Source of the DNA: Bacilli bacterium
GTDB taxonomy: Bacteria; Bacillota_I; Bacilli_A; RFN20; CAG-826
Direction: 5' to 3'
Length of the DNA stretch: 57,472 bases
NCBI GenBank assembly: GCA_017445245.1
Contig: JAFSUM010000005.1
Coordinates: forward strand, 1 to 57,472
Shown here: positions 41,381 to 49,826 of the stretch, in pieces
Position numbering within the stretch: position 1 is the first letter of the stretch
Layout of the letters: every line of letters starts with the position of its first letter
Notes under the pieces: model-generated
Told to the model about the DNA's origin: nothing
Seen by the model: only the letters and a program-made list of their open reading frames with translations
Databases searched by the model: none
Made by a program: the position numbers and the translations under genes

Positions 41381-44300
41381 TAGAGCCACCCATTCTCGAG
41401 GCTAATTAGCCACCACTTTTGTGTTCGATAGTAATAATTGCTTGCGTCCGCAAACCCGGACCAAAGCGTTGTTCCAATTGAACTAAAAGCGTTATAGAGA
41501 AGCGCCTTTGAAGCAGTCTTTAAACTCACGGAGGATATGGTTCCTCTGAGGCTTTTTGTTATAGATGCCTTTGTGATGGCGGCAAAGCTGTTTCTTCCGG
41601 CGTTTAGGCCATAAACGGGAAGGAAATCCATCGCCTTTGAAAGGAGGCCGCTCATAATTCCAACCGAAAAACTTGTTAGAAAGATTTCTCCTCCGGAGTA
41701 GTTATTTCCCTCGAATCCATTTTGAAGACTCATTCCGATGGCGGTTGAAGAAAAGCCTGTAACAAAACCTGCGACAAAAGCGCCAGCGCCAAAGCCACTA
41801 AAAGCCCCTCCAAGAGCTCCGCCTATAACGCATCCGGCAAATTGTCCCCACGACCAACTCCATTCGCCTGTTAATCCATAAGAAATCCCTTCCGAAACCA
41901 CGTACGAGGCAGCCCCGATTGCTGCACCAGCAAGGATTAGAGCCATTATGAGCGGGAAACGCCCCGTATGGTCCGAATAAGTTATCGGGTCGTTGTTGCA
42001 GTAGACGTAGGGGTTCAGGCCGCCCGCGGAGGAGGGGTCGAGATAGTCGGGGGAATCGGGCTCCCAGAACCTTCCGATCTCGGGGTCGTAGTGCCTCTTC
42101 CCGAGGCAATAGGCCCCGAGCCATTCGTCGTAGAGGTAGGATTTGTACCGCAGCTTGTTCCTTGCGCCCATGCCGCCCGTTCCGTCAGAGACGAGGGAGC
42201 ATTTCCCCCATGCGTCATAGGAATATTCGGCGTAGGCCCCGTTTTGGTCGAGCCGGTCCAGGCGGAGTATTCGGCCGGTCGCGTCGCAGGCTATCGAATA
42301 GTCTATGACGGTTCCGTCGGCTCTGGCCTCCGAGAGGAAGCACGGGTTGCCGTCGGGCCCATAAGCGTAGACTAGGTCGTATTCGCCGGGGACGGAGTCG
42401 ATCCTTAGCCGCCCGTCCCGGAAGGCGTACCGGTGGAGGACCGTCCCGGCAGCGTCGTAGGCGACCGAGAGGAAACCGTCCGGGTCGTAGGCGTATCGGC
42501 AGCCCTGGTTTCCGGCGATCGCCGAGAGAAGGAGGTCGCCGTTGTAGGAAAGGAGAATTGGGCCGGCGCCGGTTCCGATCCTTTCGACGGAATTGGGGTA
42601 TCCCTTATGCCCCGTGGAGGGGTAGGCGAAGGACGTTCCCTTCCCGGTTTGGGGGTTCACCGCCGAGAGGAGGCGGTGGGGGAACCCGGAAGGCGCATAC
42701 GTGTAGTCCGAGCCGTCCTTGGAAACGATGTCTCCTGAGGCGTTATATGACGCGGAGCCCCCGATGGCCGCGGTCACAAAGCCCATCGCGTCGCGGGCGA
42801 CGGTCTGCCCCTCCCAAGAGGAGAGTAGGCCCGATGAATCGCGCCCATAGGAAATCGTCTTCCAGATGGAAGTGCCCACGCGGATCTTTTCCTGCGTCAG
42901 GAGCCTGGTGGGGTTGCCGCCCGTATCCTCTTGGTATGCGAATTCGTTTTTCAGCCACGCGTTTCCGGCCCGGGAGAAGGCGGAGACTGACGGCCTGCCC
43001 TGGACGTCGTTCCAGCATTCCCTGCAATGGCCGGACGAGGATTCCAGGAACCCGGCTAGGGATTGGGCGGACATGTGGTCGGAATATAGTTCCAGGCCGC
43101 ATATCTTGCCCCGTGAGGGGAAGGATCCGCCGGCGTTTGTTCCCAAATGGATCGCTGCGTTAGGCCCGATATTGGATTGGACGTGGGCGGTTTGCTGCTG
43201 GGGGGTTCCGCCATCGAGTATCATTGCCGCCTGGACGTCGTAGGGGAATTCGGCATAGGGATCGGGGACCGCGGTGTGCGTGAAGGTCAAAGCGAGGACG
43301 TGGGCGCCGGGTATGGAAACCCCCGCTGAAAGCATGGTCTGCCCCCCGGCGGACACGAACAGCGTCGATCCGAGGACGTATGCCCCAATATTGCCGCCCG
43401 AACTGATTTCAAAAACCTGCCTCCGGACGGTGTCTGGGTGGCCGGAATCGAGCGAGAACCGCACGACAACGGTTCCTGCGGAGCCCCCCGCAAAGGGGTA
43501 GGAAAGCCTCTGGCCATAGGCCCTGTAGGCCAGGGATTTCAGCTTCTCGTCGTAGGCGAAGAGCGAGGGGTAGAGCGCCTTGGGGAGCCCGGATGCCGAT
43601 GTACCGCCGATCCCGGGGAGAAGGGTAAAGGATGACGGGCCAAAGCCCCCGCTCGACGCGAGGGTGCCGTCTAGCGGTATCGCGACCGGATCGGATCCTC
43701 CCGAATGCTTGGAGCCGCAAAGGTGGAGCGCCGAGAAAGAGCGGAATTCGGGAAACGAGGTTCCGAAACGGCGGACGGAAACCGGCCCGAACGCGTCCTC
43801 CGAGCAAAGGGAGAGGGCCGTCGCGGTTTCCGTGGTCAGAACTTTGTTCCCGATGGCGAGGATCCCGACGTTGGCGCCGGAGATGGCGTTGCCTATCGCT
43901 ACCGTGAAGGTGGTCCCCGAAAGAAACCAAGGGGTCGAAATCCCGCAGGATGTCGCCGCCCCGTTCAGGCAGGCGACCCAGTATCCGGAAGAAAGGCAGA
44001 ACGCGAGATGGTTCCATCCGTTTCTCGGCTTCCCTATCCGAATGTTGCCCCCGTTCGTCGGCCGGAAGACGAGGTATCCGCAATCCGGGTCGGATGGGTT
44101 GCTCACCTCGGTAATCGAGCCCACCGGCGATCCGTTTTTTGATAGTTCCACGAGGCCAACGGACGAGCCGCGATATCCCAGAAGGACGGCCAGTGGGACG
44201 GTTCCGCCCGCCGCCGCGGCGTAAGCGGTCCCTTTCATCTTCGCGCATGGGTGATCGCTGTTTGGGGGGAACTGCGTCGGGACGGGGTCTTCCTGAGGGT

Positions 44301-46890
44301 AGGTGTCGGCGAGAGAGCAGAGCCTCGCGTCGTCTCCGTACCGCCAGATTCTCGTGGCGCGCCAACCGCCGTCGGCGGTCAGGCAGAGGGACAGTGACTT
44401 TGGATCGCCTCGGTGGACGTCCGAAGACGCGGGGACGAAGCCCAAACCCCGCTCGCCGTGGCAGGGGGTGGAGAGGGAGGTTCCGCCACGGGAGCTCTTT
44501 GTCAGGAGATAACGCGAACCGGCGCAGCGCCAGACCTCTAAGAACTCAGCCGATTCCGGGTCAGCGTAGCCTTCGCGGGACCACGCCCCGGAATTCAGGT
44601 ATTCGCCCATTGGGGAATCTGGCCCGTCGCGGGCGATGACCCAGGTCTGCGTCGGACGTCCTGTCTCCGCGAGTTGCAGCCCTGATGGGTAGTCCCCGCA
44701 CCAATCGGTGGAATAGGAAACGGCATAGATGGCGCTCCCGATGCCCTCGGACGTGGCCCTTCCGGCCCATCCTGGCTCGTATCCATAGGCGCGGTTCGAT
44801 TCCCCTCCGCAACTGGCGGAGGTCCTCCTTCCGAGGGCGTCATAGGAAAATGCCGTCTGGACGGACGCGGGGTCGGAAAGCGTCGCGATTCCGAAACCGT
44901 TGTGGGTGGCGAGATTCGCCCCCCCGCTTGCCCCGGAGAGCTCCCATCTTATGCGGGTTGGGCGTCCTTTCGCGTCGGCCTTGGTTTCGATGGCGCGCGG
45001 GCCGCTTTGCATTCTGAAGATTGACGAGGTGGGCATCCCCGTATCCGAGTACTCATAGTTCGTTTCGATGCCGCCCTCCGTCCTCGAGTTTTCCTTGCGC
45101 GTGGCATCGTCGATTGTCATCGAGGTTTTGATTTCCGCGACGGTTGTTTCTGCCGGATAGATGAAGAGGGCGGGATTGAATACGGTTCCGTCCCCGGGCG
45201 ACGTTTTGTAGGTAATGGCGGTGGAGACCTGGGACGGGGCGGTCCTGCTCTTGATCAGCGTCCCCTCGCCGAAATAGGCGATCAGGTCGGAGCCATGTTG
45301 CCCCCCGCGGCAGACGGGGCGCGCCTTGGAGTCGAGGCAAAGGAAGCCGTCCCTCCCTGCGACGGAAGTTACGGTCGGGTGCCAGCCGACATAACCGTCG
45401 GCTTTCGAGAGAGAGGCGCCGCGTATCACCTGCGCCGCCCCGAGCCAGCGTATACTTTCCGCCCCCGAAAAGGCGACGGTCAGGTACGAAGTCTTTTTTT
45501 CGAAGACGAGGGGGATTGCGGACGGGGCAAGGCAGTCCGCAGGGGTTTCCCTGGCGTATTGGATCGTCTGCTGCCCCCCTTGAGCGAACCCCACATAGAC
45601 GGTCGCGGAAACCGGGGAGCCGTAGCCCACGAACACGAGCATTGCGGGTTCCAGCGGCAGCAGCTCCAACGTCCTCGTGAGGAAGGCGGATCCGTTTGGA
45701 CCGACTCTGAGCCAGGACCATCCCGATAGCGCCGCAACGGCCGCAACGGCCTCCGGCGGATCGGCGACAGCCGCCGTTCCGGACAAGACCCAACCTCCGT
45801 CTCCGAAATCGCATCCGCCGAGGGCGTCCCTGGAGTCGCGGCCGTCGTACGATGCGCAAAACGCGTCAGAGACCTCGCAAAGTCGCCCTTCCTGGTCGAA
45901 CCCGCGGCAGAAGCATTCCCCGTGGGGCCCGATTTCGCCGACGACGCATTTGAAGGCCCCGACCTGGCGGAGCCCGAAATACGTTTGCCGTCCACCCGTG
46001 TCCACGCATCTGGCGAGGTTCGGGGTGCTTCGAGATATTTCCACCTCTGCTTGTTGGGCGGACGAATAGTAGAACCTTGCCTTAGCCCACGAGGTTCCCA
46101 AAATCGCTTGGATGGTAAAGGCGAGGTCGCCAACGGAATCCTGATAAGCGAAGCTGACGAGACTTGCCGAGGCTGTTATTGAGTAATCTCTTCTGAAAGA
46201 GGGGTTCCCCTCTTCGCCCGCTATGACGCTCAGGATTGGGGTTCCGCCTATCACGTCCATGAACACCGTGTGGGTTTCCAGGGACTGGTACTGCGGCTTC
46301 ATGCGAACGACCTTCCCGTCAACGATTTTCCCGGTGGCCGTGTTATAGCGCATGGCGAAGGATTCGTAGGGATAATCCTCCGAATCGGTGGTCCTGAGGA
46401 CCAACGCAGGAAGGTTCTCTATCACCATCGTCTCGACCGCGAGCTGAATGCCCGACCGTAGAGTTATTTCCGAAAGGGCGCCGTCGGCATCGAAAAGGAG
46501 GCCGGTGCCTTCCTCGAGGGCCATTCGATAGCCGAGAACCGCCTCGGAAGAGTCCGTTAGCATTTGGATTCTCTCGCCGGTCGATACGCAAAGGTACTCC
46601 CCTCCCCCTTGGGGAAGGAAGGCGAGGTCCGGGACGCCGGCCCGTTTCAGGGTGAGGGACGAGCCGCCCGGGACTATCTCGAAATAAAAGGAGAGCCCTT
46701 GGATCCTGGGAATCCCGTCCGAACTCGAGAAGGGTACGGCGACGGAAATCGGGAACCCGAGCCCGGCGAAGTCCCCGACGAGGGGTATCTCGAAGAACGA
46801 GTTCTGGCCGAACGAGCCCACGTCGAGCCTCGCGGTTATCCTTTCGTCCCCGAACGGGACCAGGGTCATGGTCTGCGGTACCTGGATCAT
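41380..46890 (-). CDS. RHS-repeat polymorphic toxin-like protein
   Basis: 1836 residues. No signal peptide, membrane helix or PAAR domain is seen at the N-terminus. YD/RHS repeats lie near 678-720 (SYDALGRR) and about 1330-1580. In between are two lectin-like (LamG/ConA-like) stretches near 960-1010 and 1195-1270. The RHS-associated core (LYDEWLGAYCLGKRHYDPEIG ... LNPYVYCNNDPITYSDHTG) ends near 1643. The last 190 residues are the variable tip: glycine-rich hydrophobic helices, then GRNSFAAITK ... GTISSVSLKTASKAL. The core is far GC-richer than the chromosome, while the tip is not. An SD inside the upstream gene couples it to the nucleotidyltransferase. How it is exported is unclear. Confidence 0.88.
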   Translation of the reverse strand: MIQVPQTMTLVPFGDERITARLDVGSFGQNSFFEIPLVGDFAGLGFPISVAVPFSSSDGIPRIQGLSFYFEIVPGGSSLTLKRAGVPDLAFLPQGGGEYLCVSTGERIQMLTDSSEAVLGYRMALEEGTGLLFDADGALSEITLRSGIQLAVETMVIENLPALVLRTTDSEDYPYESFAMRYNTATGKIVDGKVVRMKPQYQSLETHTVFMDVIGGTPILSVIAGEEGNPSFRRDYSITASASLVSFAYQDSVGDLAFTIQAILGTSWAKARFYYSSAQQAEVEISRSTPNLARCVDTGGRQTYFGLRQVGAFKCVVGEIGPHGECFCRGFDQEGRLCEVSDAFCASYDGRDSRDALGGCDFGDGGWVLSGTAAVADPPEAVAAVAALSGWSWLRVGPNGSAFLTRTLELLPLEPAMLVFVGYGSPVSATVYVGFAQGGQQTIQYARETPADCLAPSAIPLVFEKKTSYLTVAFSGAESIRWLGAAQVIRGASLSKADGYVGWHPTVTSVAGRDGFLCLDSKARPVCRGGQHGSDLIAYFGEGTLIKSRTAPSQVSTAITYKTSPGDGTVFNPALFIYPAETTVAEIKTSMTIDDATRKENSRTEGGIETNYEYSDTGMPTSSIFRMQSGPRAIETKADAKGRPTRIRWELSGASGGANLATHNGFGIATLSDPASVQTAFSYDALGRRTSASCGGESNRAYGYEPGWAGRATSEGIGSAIYAVSYSTDWCGDYPSGLQLAETGRPTQTWVIARDGPDSPMGEYLNSGAWSREGYADPESAEFLEVWRCAGSRYLLTKSSRGGTSLSTPCHGERGLGFVPASSDVHRGDPKSLSLCLTADGGWRATRIWRYGDDARLCSLADTYPQEDPVPTQFPPNSDHPCAKMKGTAYAAAAGGTVPLAVLLGYRGSSVGLVELSKNGSPVGSITEVSNPSDPDCGYLVFRPTNGGNIRIGKPRNGWNHLAFCLSSGYWVACLNGAATSCGISTPWFLSGTTFTVAIGNAISGANVGILAIGNKVLTTETATALSLCSEDAFGPVSVRRFGTSFPEFRSFSALHLCGSKHSGGSDPVAIPLDGTLASSGGFGPSSFTLLPGIGGTSASGLPKALYPSLFAYDEKLKSLAYRAYGQRLSYPFAGGSAGTVVVRFSLDSGHPDTVRRQVFEISSGGNIGAYVLGSTLFVSAGGQTMLSAGVSIPGAHVLALTFTHTAVPDPYAEFPYDVQAAMILDGGTPQQQTAHVQSNIGPNAAIHLGTNAGGSFPSRGKICGLELYSDHMSAQSLAGFLESSSGHCRECWNDVQGRPSVSAFSRAGNAWLKNEFAYQEDTGGNPTRLLTQEKIRVGTSIWKTISYGRDSSGLLSSWEGQTVARDAMGFVTAAIGGSASYNASGDIVSKDGSDYTYAPSGFPHRLLSAVNPQTGKGTSFAYPSTGHKGYPNSVERIGTGAGPILLSYNGDLLLSAIAGNQGCRYAYDPDGFLSVAYDAAGTVLHRYAFRDGRLRIDSVPGEYDLVYAYGPDGNPCFLSEARADGTVIDYSIACDATGRILRLDRLDQNGAYAEYSYDAWGKCSLVSDGTGGMGARNKLRYKSYLYDEWLGAYCLGKRHYDPEIGRFWEPDSPDYLDPSSAGGLNPYVYCNNDPITYSDHTGRFPLIMALILAGAAIGAASYVVSEGISYGLTGEWSWSWGQFAGCVIGGALGGAFSGFGAGAFVAGFVTGFSSTAIGMSLQNGFEGNNYSGGEIFLTSFSVGIMSGLLSKAMDFLPVYGLNAGRNSFAAITKASITKSLRGTISSVSLKTASKALLYNAFSSIGTTLWSGFADASNYYYRTQKWWLISLENGWL

Positions 46891-46892
46891 GT

Positions 46893-47741
46893 CTATTCCT
46901 CCTGGCTAAGCTGTATCTCCACGTAATTGGCGCGCATGGCGGCCGAGACCGCCATTTCGTCCCCCTCGAGCAGTTCGCGGACGTCCGCGAAGAGGCCCAG
47001 TTCCCGCGGGACCGCCAAACGGATCGATTCGGCGGCGGAAACCTTGTCCGCGTAGGTCAGGCCGCAGCGGAACACGAGAGCCAGGTCGGCGTCGCTGCCA
47101 GTGACCTGGGTCCCGTCGGCGTGCGACCCGAAGAGGAACGCCTTCCGCAGGGGGTATCTCGTAAGCAGGGCGGAGAGGGCGGCGACCAGCTCATCCGTTT
47201 CCCAACGCCTCGCCGTCGCGGCCATCGCGGACGCCGTCCTGGGGGCTGAGGCTAGCGCCCACGCCAGGCTGTCCGGGTCGCCCGGGAAAAGCTTCCCCGC
47301 GGCCTTTAGTCTCGCGGTCCCTAGTCCCATCGCGGCCAGGCAGGCGTTCGTTAGAAGGGCGCGCTTCGCGGGGGTTTGGGAAAGCTCGCCCGCCCACGAG
47401 AGTGCGAGCCCGCACGCCTTTTGAAGCGGCATCCCTTCGCGGGTGCCGGGGTTCGCCGGCACGTTCGCCTTGTTTTCCGCGAGCTGGCCCGCGGATCCCG
47501 GGTCGGCGAGGGCCTTCCGGTAGGCTTCCAGGAGCGAAAGGGAGTCTCGCTCGGCGGGGGTTTCGGGTTCCGAGCCGAAGACGGCCATCGCCTTGAACCT
47601 CCCGTAGCCGACGTCGCCGAAAAGGCGCGTGGCGGCCCTGTAGGCGTTCTTCCATTCCAAACGGTCCGTGTAGGGGAGGTATCCCTCGAGGGAGCGTCGG
47701 TAGGCGCCTACGGTGGTTACTGCGGTGACGGCCTGTTCCAT
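46893..47741 (-). CDS. Pol beta-superfamily (MNT-like) nucleotidyltransferase
   Basis: 282 residues. The C-terminal third (about 195-282) is an MNT-type nucleotidyltransferase with FGSHADGTQVTGSDADL, the GS-x9-DxD catalytic motif, and a third acidic residue in LFADV. The first 190 residues are helical and alanine-rich and not recognised. GC content is as high as the RHS core, so both were probably acquired together. The gene is first in the NTase-RHS-membrane protein operon and has no SD; a perfect palindrome (47741-47759) touches its ATG. It may modify the RHS product or a nucleotide/tRNA target, but this is open. Confidence 0.75.
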   Translation of the reverse strand: MEQAVTAVTTVGAYRRSLEGYLPYTDRLEWKNAYRAATRLFGDVGYGRFKAMAVFGSEPETPAERDSLSLLEAYRKALADPGSAGQLAENKANVPANPGTREGMPLQKACGLALSWAGELSQTPAKRALLTNACLAAMGLGTARLKAAGKLFPGDPDSLAWALASAPRTASAMAATARRWETDELVAALSALLTRYPLRKAFLFGSHADGTQVTGSDADLALVFRCGLTYADKVSAAESIRLAVPRELGLFADVRELLEGDEMAVSAAMRANYVEIQLSQEE

Positions 47742-47759
47742 ATAATCAAAATGATTATA
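47741..47759. promoter_or_regulatory. Perfect palindrome at the island promoter
   Basis: TATAATCA-AAA-TGATTATA, 8-bp arms. On the minus strand it supplies TATAAT 12 nt before the nucleotidyltransferase ATG, so it is both a likely -10 box and a likely operator. Confidence 0.55.
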
Positions 47760-47797
47760 GACCGAATCGAGAAAAATAGAGACTTGTCGACCAAGTT

Positions 47798-48349
47798 CTA
47801 AATCTCAACGGAACCTGGAATGTTTTTGAAGGGGTCGATTTTGTCGATATGGTCGTAGAAGAGGATGCCGTTAAGGTGGTCGATTTCGTGTTGGAGGACG
47901 ATCGCGTCATAGCCACGCGCGGTGATTTCGATTTCCCGTTTCGCATTAGCGTCATAGGCTTGGACGACGATTTTGAAATCGCGGTAGACGCGGCCTTTAT
48001 GGTTTTCGTCTACGCTTAGGCAACCTTCCCCACCCGAAAGGAAACACTTCTTGATAGAGGAGCGGATGATGCGGGGGTTGACCAACTGATAACGGATTTG
48101 GGGATTGGTTTCATCTCCGGTGTCATAGGCGATGACAATCATGCGGATATTGTGACCGACCTGCGGAGCGGCGAGGCCGACACCTTCGCGGACGGAAGGG
48201 TGCTTTTTGACGTATTCGGGGTCTTGGGAAAGAAGGAGATACTTCATCATCTCGTCGATGAGGGCTTGATTCTCCGCAGAGAGGGGTACGGGAACAGGCT
48301 CCGATCTTTTCCTAAGGCTGGGTTCGCTGTCTTTGACGATCTTCAACAT
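47798..48349 (-). CDS. def: Peptide deformylase
   Basis: 183 residues. It removes the formyl group from nascent proteins. Motif I GVGLAAPQVG, motif II EGCLSV and motif III QHEIDHLNG (HExxH) are complete. Together with fhs (formyl-THF supply) it confirms formyl-Met initiation. I chose the ATG at 48349 (MLKIVKD): a TACAAT box lies 9 nt upstream, and upstream in-frame codons would overlap the divergent ylbF promoter. Confidence 0.96.
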   Translation of the reverse strand: MLKIVKDSEPSLRKRSEPVPVPLSAENQALIDEMMKYLLLSQDPEYVKKHPSVREGVGLAAPQVGHNIRMIVIAYDTGDETNPQIRYQLVNPRIIRSSIKKCFLSGGEGCLSVDENHKGRVYRDFKIVVQAYDANAKREIEITARGYDAIVLQHEIDHLNGILFYDHIDKIDPFKNIPGSVEI

Positions 48350-48358
48350 AACGTGGCT

Positions 48359-48364
48359 ATTGTA
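48359..48364 (-). promoter_or_regulatory. -10 box of def (leaderless)
   Basis: TACAAT on the minus strand, 9 nt before the ATG. The divergent ylbF box is 22 nt away, with an inverted repeat TCTCC-TTT-GGAGA between them. Confidence 0.45.
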
Positions 48365-48386
48365 GCATTTCATCTCCTTTGGAGAG

Positions 48387-48392
48387 TAGAAT
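48387..48392 (+). promoter_or_regulatory. -10 box of ylbF-rsmD-coaD operon (leaderless)
   Basis: TAGAAT, 9 nt before the ATG at 48402, with no SD. Confidence 0.5.
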
Positions 48393-48401
48393 TTGCTCGA
48401 T

Positions 48402-48776
48402 ATGAAAGAAGTGTGCCTCCGACTTCTCGACGATTTGGCCCTGGCGATGGAAGAAGATTCTCGCCTTGTTTTGCTTCGCCACGACGAAGAAGCAATGCTT
48501 GCTGATCCTATTTCGTCCGCTTTGCTAACGGATATGAACAAGAAGGGCGAGGTTTATCAGCGCCTTCGCCTTGAACTTGGCGAAAAAGACGAAGAGACGA
48601 TAAAAGCCAAACGGGAACTCGCGGAAGCAAAGCGCCTATTAGATGAAAACGAGTTTGGCGAGAAATACCGCCATAGCTATGCCACAGTCGCTTTGTTATA
48701 CAAAGAACTAGACGAAATCGTCTTCGGGCCATATCGGGAACATGCTTCCTGCAAGGAGAAACATGCTGCGCGTTAG
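48402..48776 (+). CDS. ylbF: YlbF-family protein (RNase Y specificity factor-like)
   Basis: 124 residues; Bacillus YlbF has about 149. YlbF, YmcA and YaaT form a complex that directs RNase Y to certain transcripts. The helical Com_YlbF pattern is seen: LLDDLALAMEEDSRLVLLRH, DPISSALLTDMNKKGEVYQ, then KRELAEAKRLLDENEFGEKY. Synteny (ylbF before rsmD and coaD) matches Bacillus, with ylbG missing. The C-terminal Cys-rich tail of Bacillus YlbF is not present; only one Cys lies in the last 15 residues and one near the start. Overlaps rsmD by 14 nt. Confidence 0.82.
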   Translation: MKEVCLRLLDDLALAMEEDSRLVLLRHDEEAMLADPISSALLTDMNKKGEVYQRLRLELGEKDEETIKAKRELAEAKRLLDENEFGEKYRHSYATVALLYKELDEIVFGPYREHASCKEKHAAR

Positions 48777-49299
48777 CGGGGGCAAATACCGAGGCAGAAA
48801 CCTCGAGGTCCCCGAAGTCGGTACCGTTCCGACCAAAAACAGGGTCCGCGAGGCGATGATGTCCATCTGCGCGTTCGCGACCGAAGGGGCGGAAGTCCTC
48901 GACCTATTCGCCGGAAGTGGGGCCCTTGGCATCGAAGCTCTTTCCCGCGGGGCAAAACATTGCGTATTCGTAGACGCGGACCGCAAGGCATGCGAAATCA
49001 TCAAACGGAACCTCGCATTAATAAAAGAACAAAACGCGCAGGTAATGAATATGCCCGCGCGCGAGGCTTTGGAACGGATGAAAGAAAAGAAATTCGACCT
49101 CGTCTTTTTAGACCCGCCCTATGCCAAAAAGGAACTTTACGAAGAATCGATTTCGTTCTTACTAGAAAACGAGATGCTTGCCGATGGAGCGGTAGTTTTG
49201 GTGGAACATGAAGGCGAGTTACAAATCGACGATTCGCGCTTTTCCTTCCGCCGCGATTATACTTATGGCATGACCAAACTCATCCAATTGAGGAAATGA
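48763..49299 (+). CDS. rsmD: 16S rRNA (guanine966-N2)-methyltransferase
   Basis: 178 residues. RsmD methylates G966 of 16S rRNA. The SAM site is LDLFAGSGALGIEALSRGA (about 46-64), and the catalytic motif FLDPPY lies near 117. The N-terminus MLRVSGGKYRGR is typical. SD AAGGAG precedes the ATG at 48763, inside the end of ylbF. The stop overlaps coaD by 4 nt. Confidence 0.95.
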   Translation: MLRVSGGKYRGRNLEVPEVGTVPTKNRVREAMMSICAFATEGAEVLDLFAGSGALGIEALSRGAKHCVFVDADRKACEIIKRNLALIKEQNAQVMNMPAREALERMKEKKFDLVFLDPPYAKKELYEESISFLLENEMLADGAVVLVEHEGELQIDDSRFSFRRDYTYGMTKLIQLRK

Positions 49300-49778
49300 A
49301 CATGAAAATCGCCATCTACCCCGGATCCTTCGACCCCTTCACTAACGGCCATCTCGACATTTTGAATCGGGCTGCTGCCGTCTTTGACAAGGTCATCGTC
49401 TTGGCCGCGGTCAACTCGGCTAAGAAGACGGTCTTTACACAGGAAGAACGCTTGGCCATCCTCAAAGAATGCCTAAAGGATATCCCGAACGTAGAAGTGG
49501 ACTCCTATTCGGGCCTTACGGTCGATTACGCGAAGAAAGTAGGGGCGAGCCATATTATCCGTGGGCTTCGCGCGGTCACGGATTTCGAATACGAATTCCA
49601 ACTCGCCGCGGCCAACCGTTTCGCTTGCGAAGACGTGGACATGGTCTTCTTCATGGCCTCGGGCAAACATTCCTTCGTCTCTTCTAGCGTCGTCAATGAA
49701 TTGCGGCGTAACGGGGCGGACGTGAGTTCCTTGGTACCTGAGCCTGTCCTAAAAGCCTACGAAAAGAAAGGACTATAA
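49296..49778 (+). CDS. coaD: Phosphopantetheine adenylyltransferase
   Basis: 160 residues. CoaD makes dephospho-CoA from 4'-phosphopantetheine and ATP. The nucleotidyltransferase motif YPGSFDPFTNGHLDI (TxGH type) is at about 8-22, IRGLRAVTDFEYEFQLAAANR is near 90, and the SSSVVNEL motif is near 130. The start may be 49296 or 49302. It ends the ylbF-rsmD-coaD operon with a strong hairpin. Confidence 0.97.
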   Translation: MNMKIAIYPGSFDPFTNGHLDILNRAAAVFDKVIVLAAVNSAKKTVFTQEERLAILKECLKDIPNVEVDSYSGLTVDYAKKVGASHIIRGLRAVTDFEYEFQLAAANRFACEDVDMVFFMASGKHSFVSSSVVNELRRNGADVSSLVPEPVLKAYEKKGL

Positions 49779-49780
49779 CG

Positions 49781-49819
49781 AAAAAACGTATCGGGTTTAG
49801 CTCGATACGTTTTCGTTTT
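49781..49819. terminator. Bidirectional terminator after coaD
   Basis: Eleven-base stem AAAACGTATCG (49783-49793) with CGATACGTTTT (49803-49813), with T or A runs on both sides. It also serves the convergent thioredoxin-like gene. Confidence 0.88.
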
Positions 49820-49826
49820 GCTTGAA

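Noticed and set aside
43409..44365. Long open frame antisense-frame product within the RHS gene (318 codons)
   Set aside because: High GC makes stops rare in all frames; the product is Arg/Pro-rich low-complexity sequence without a domain.
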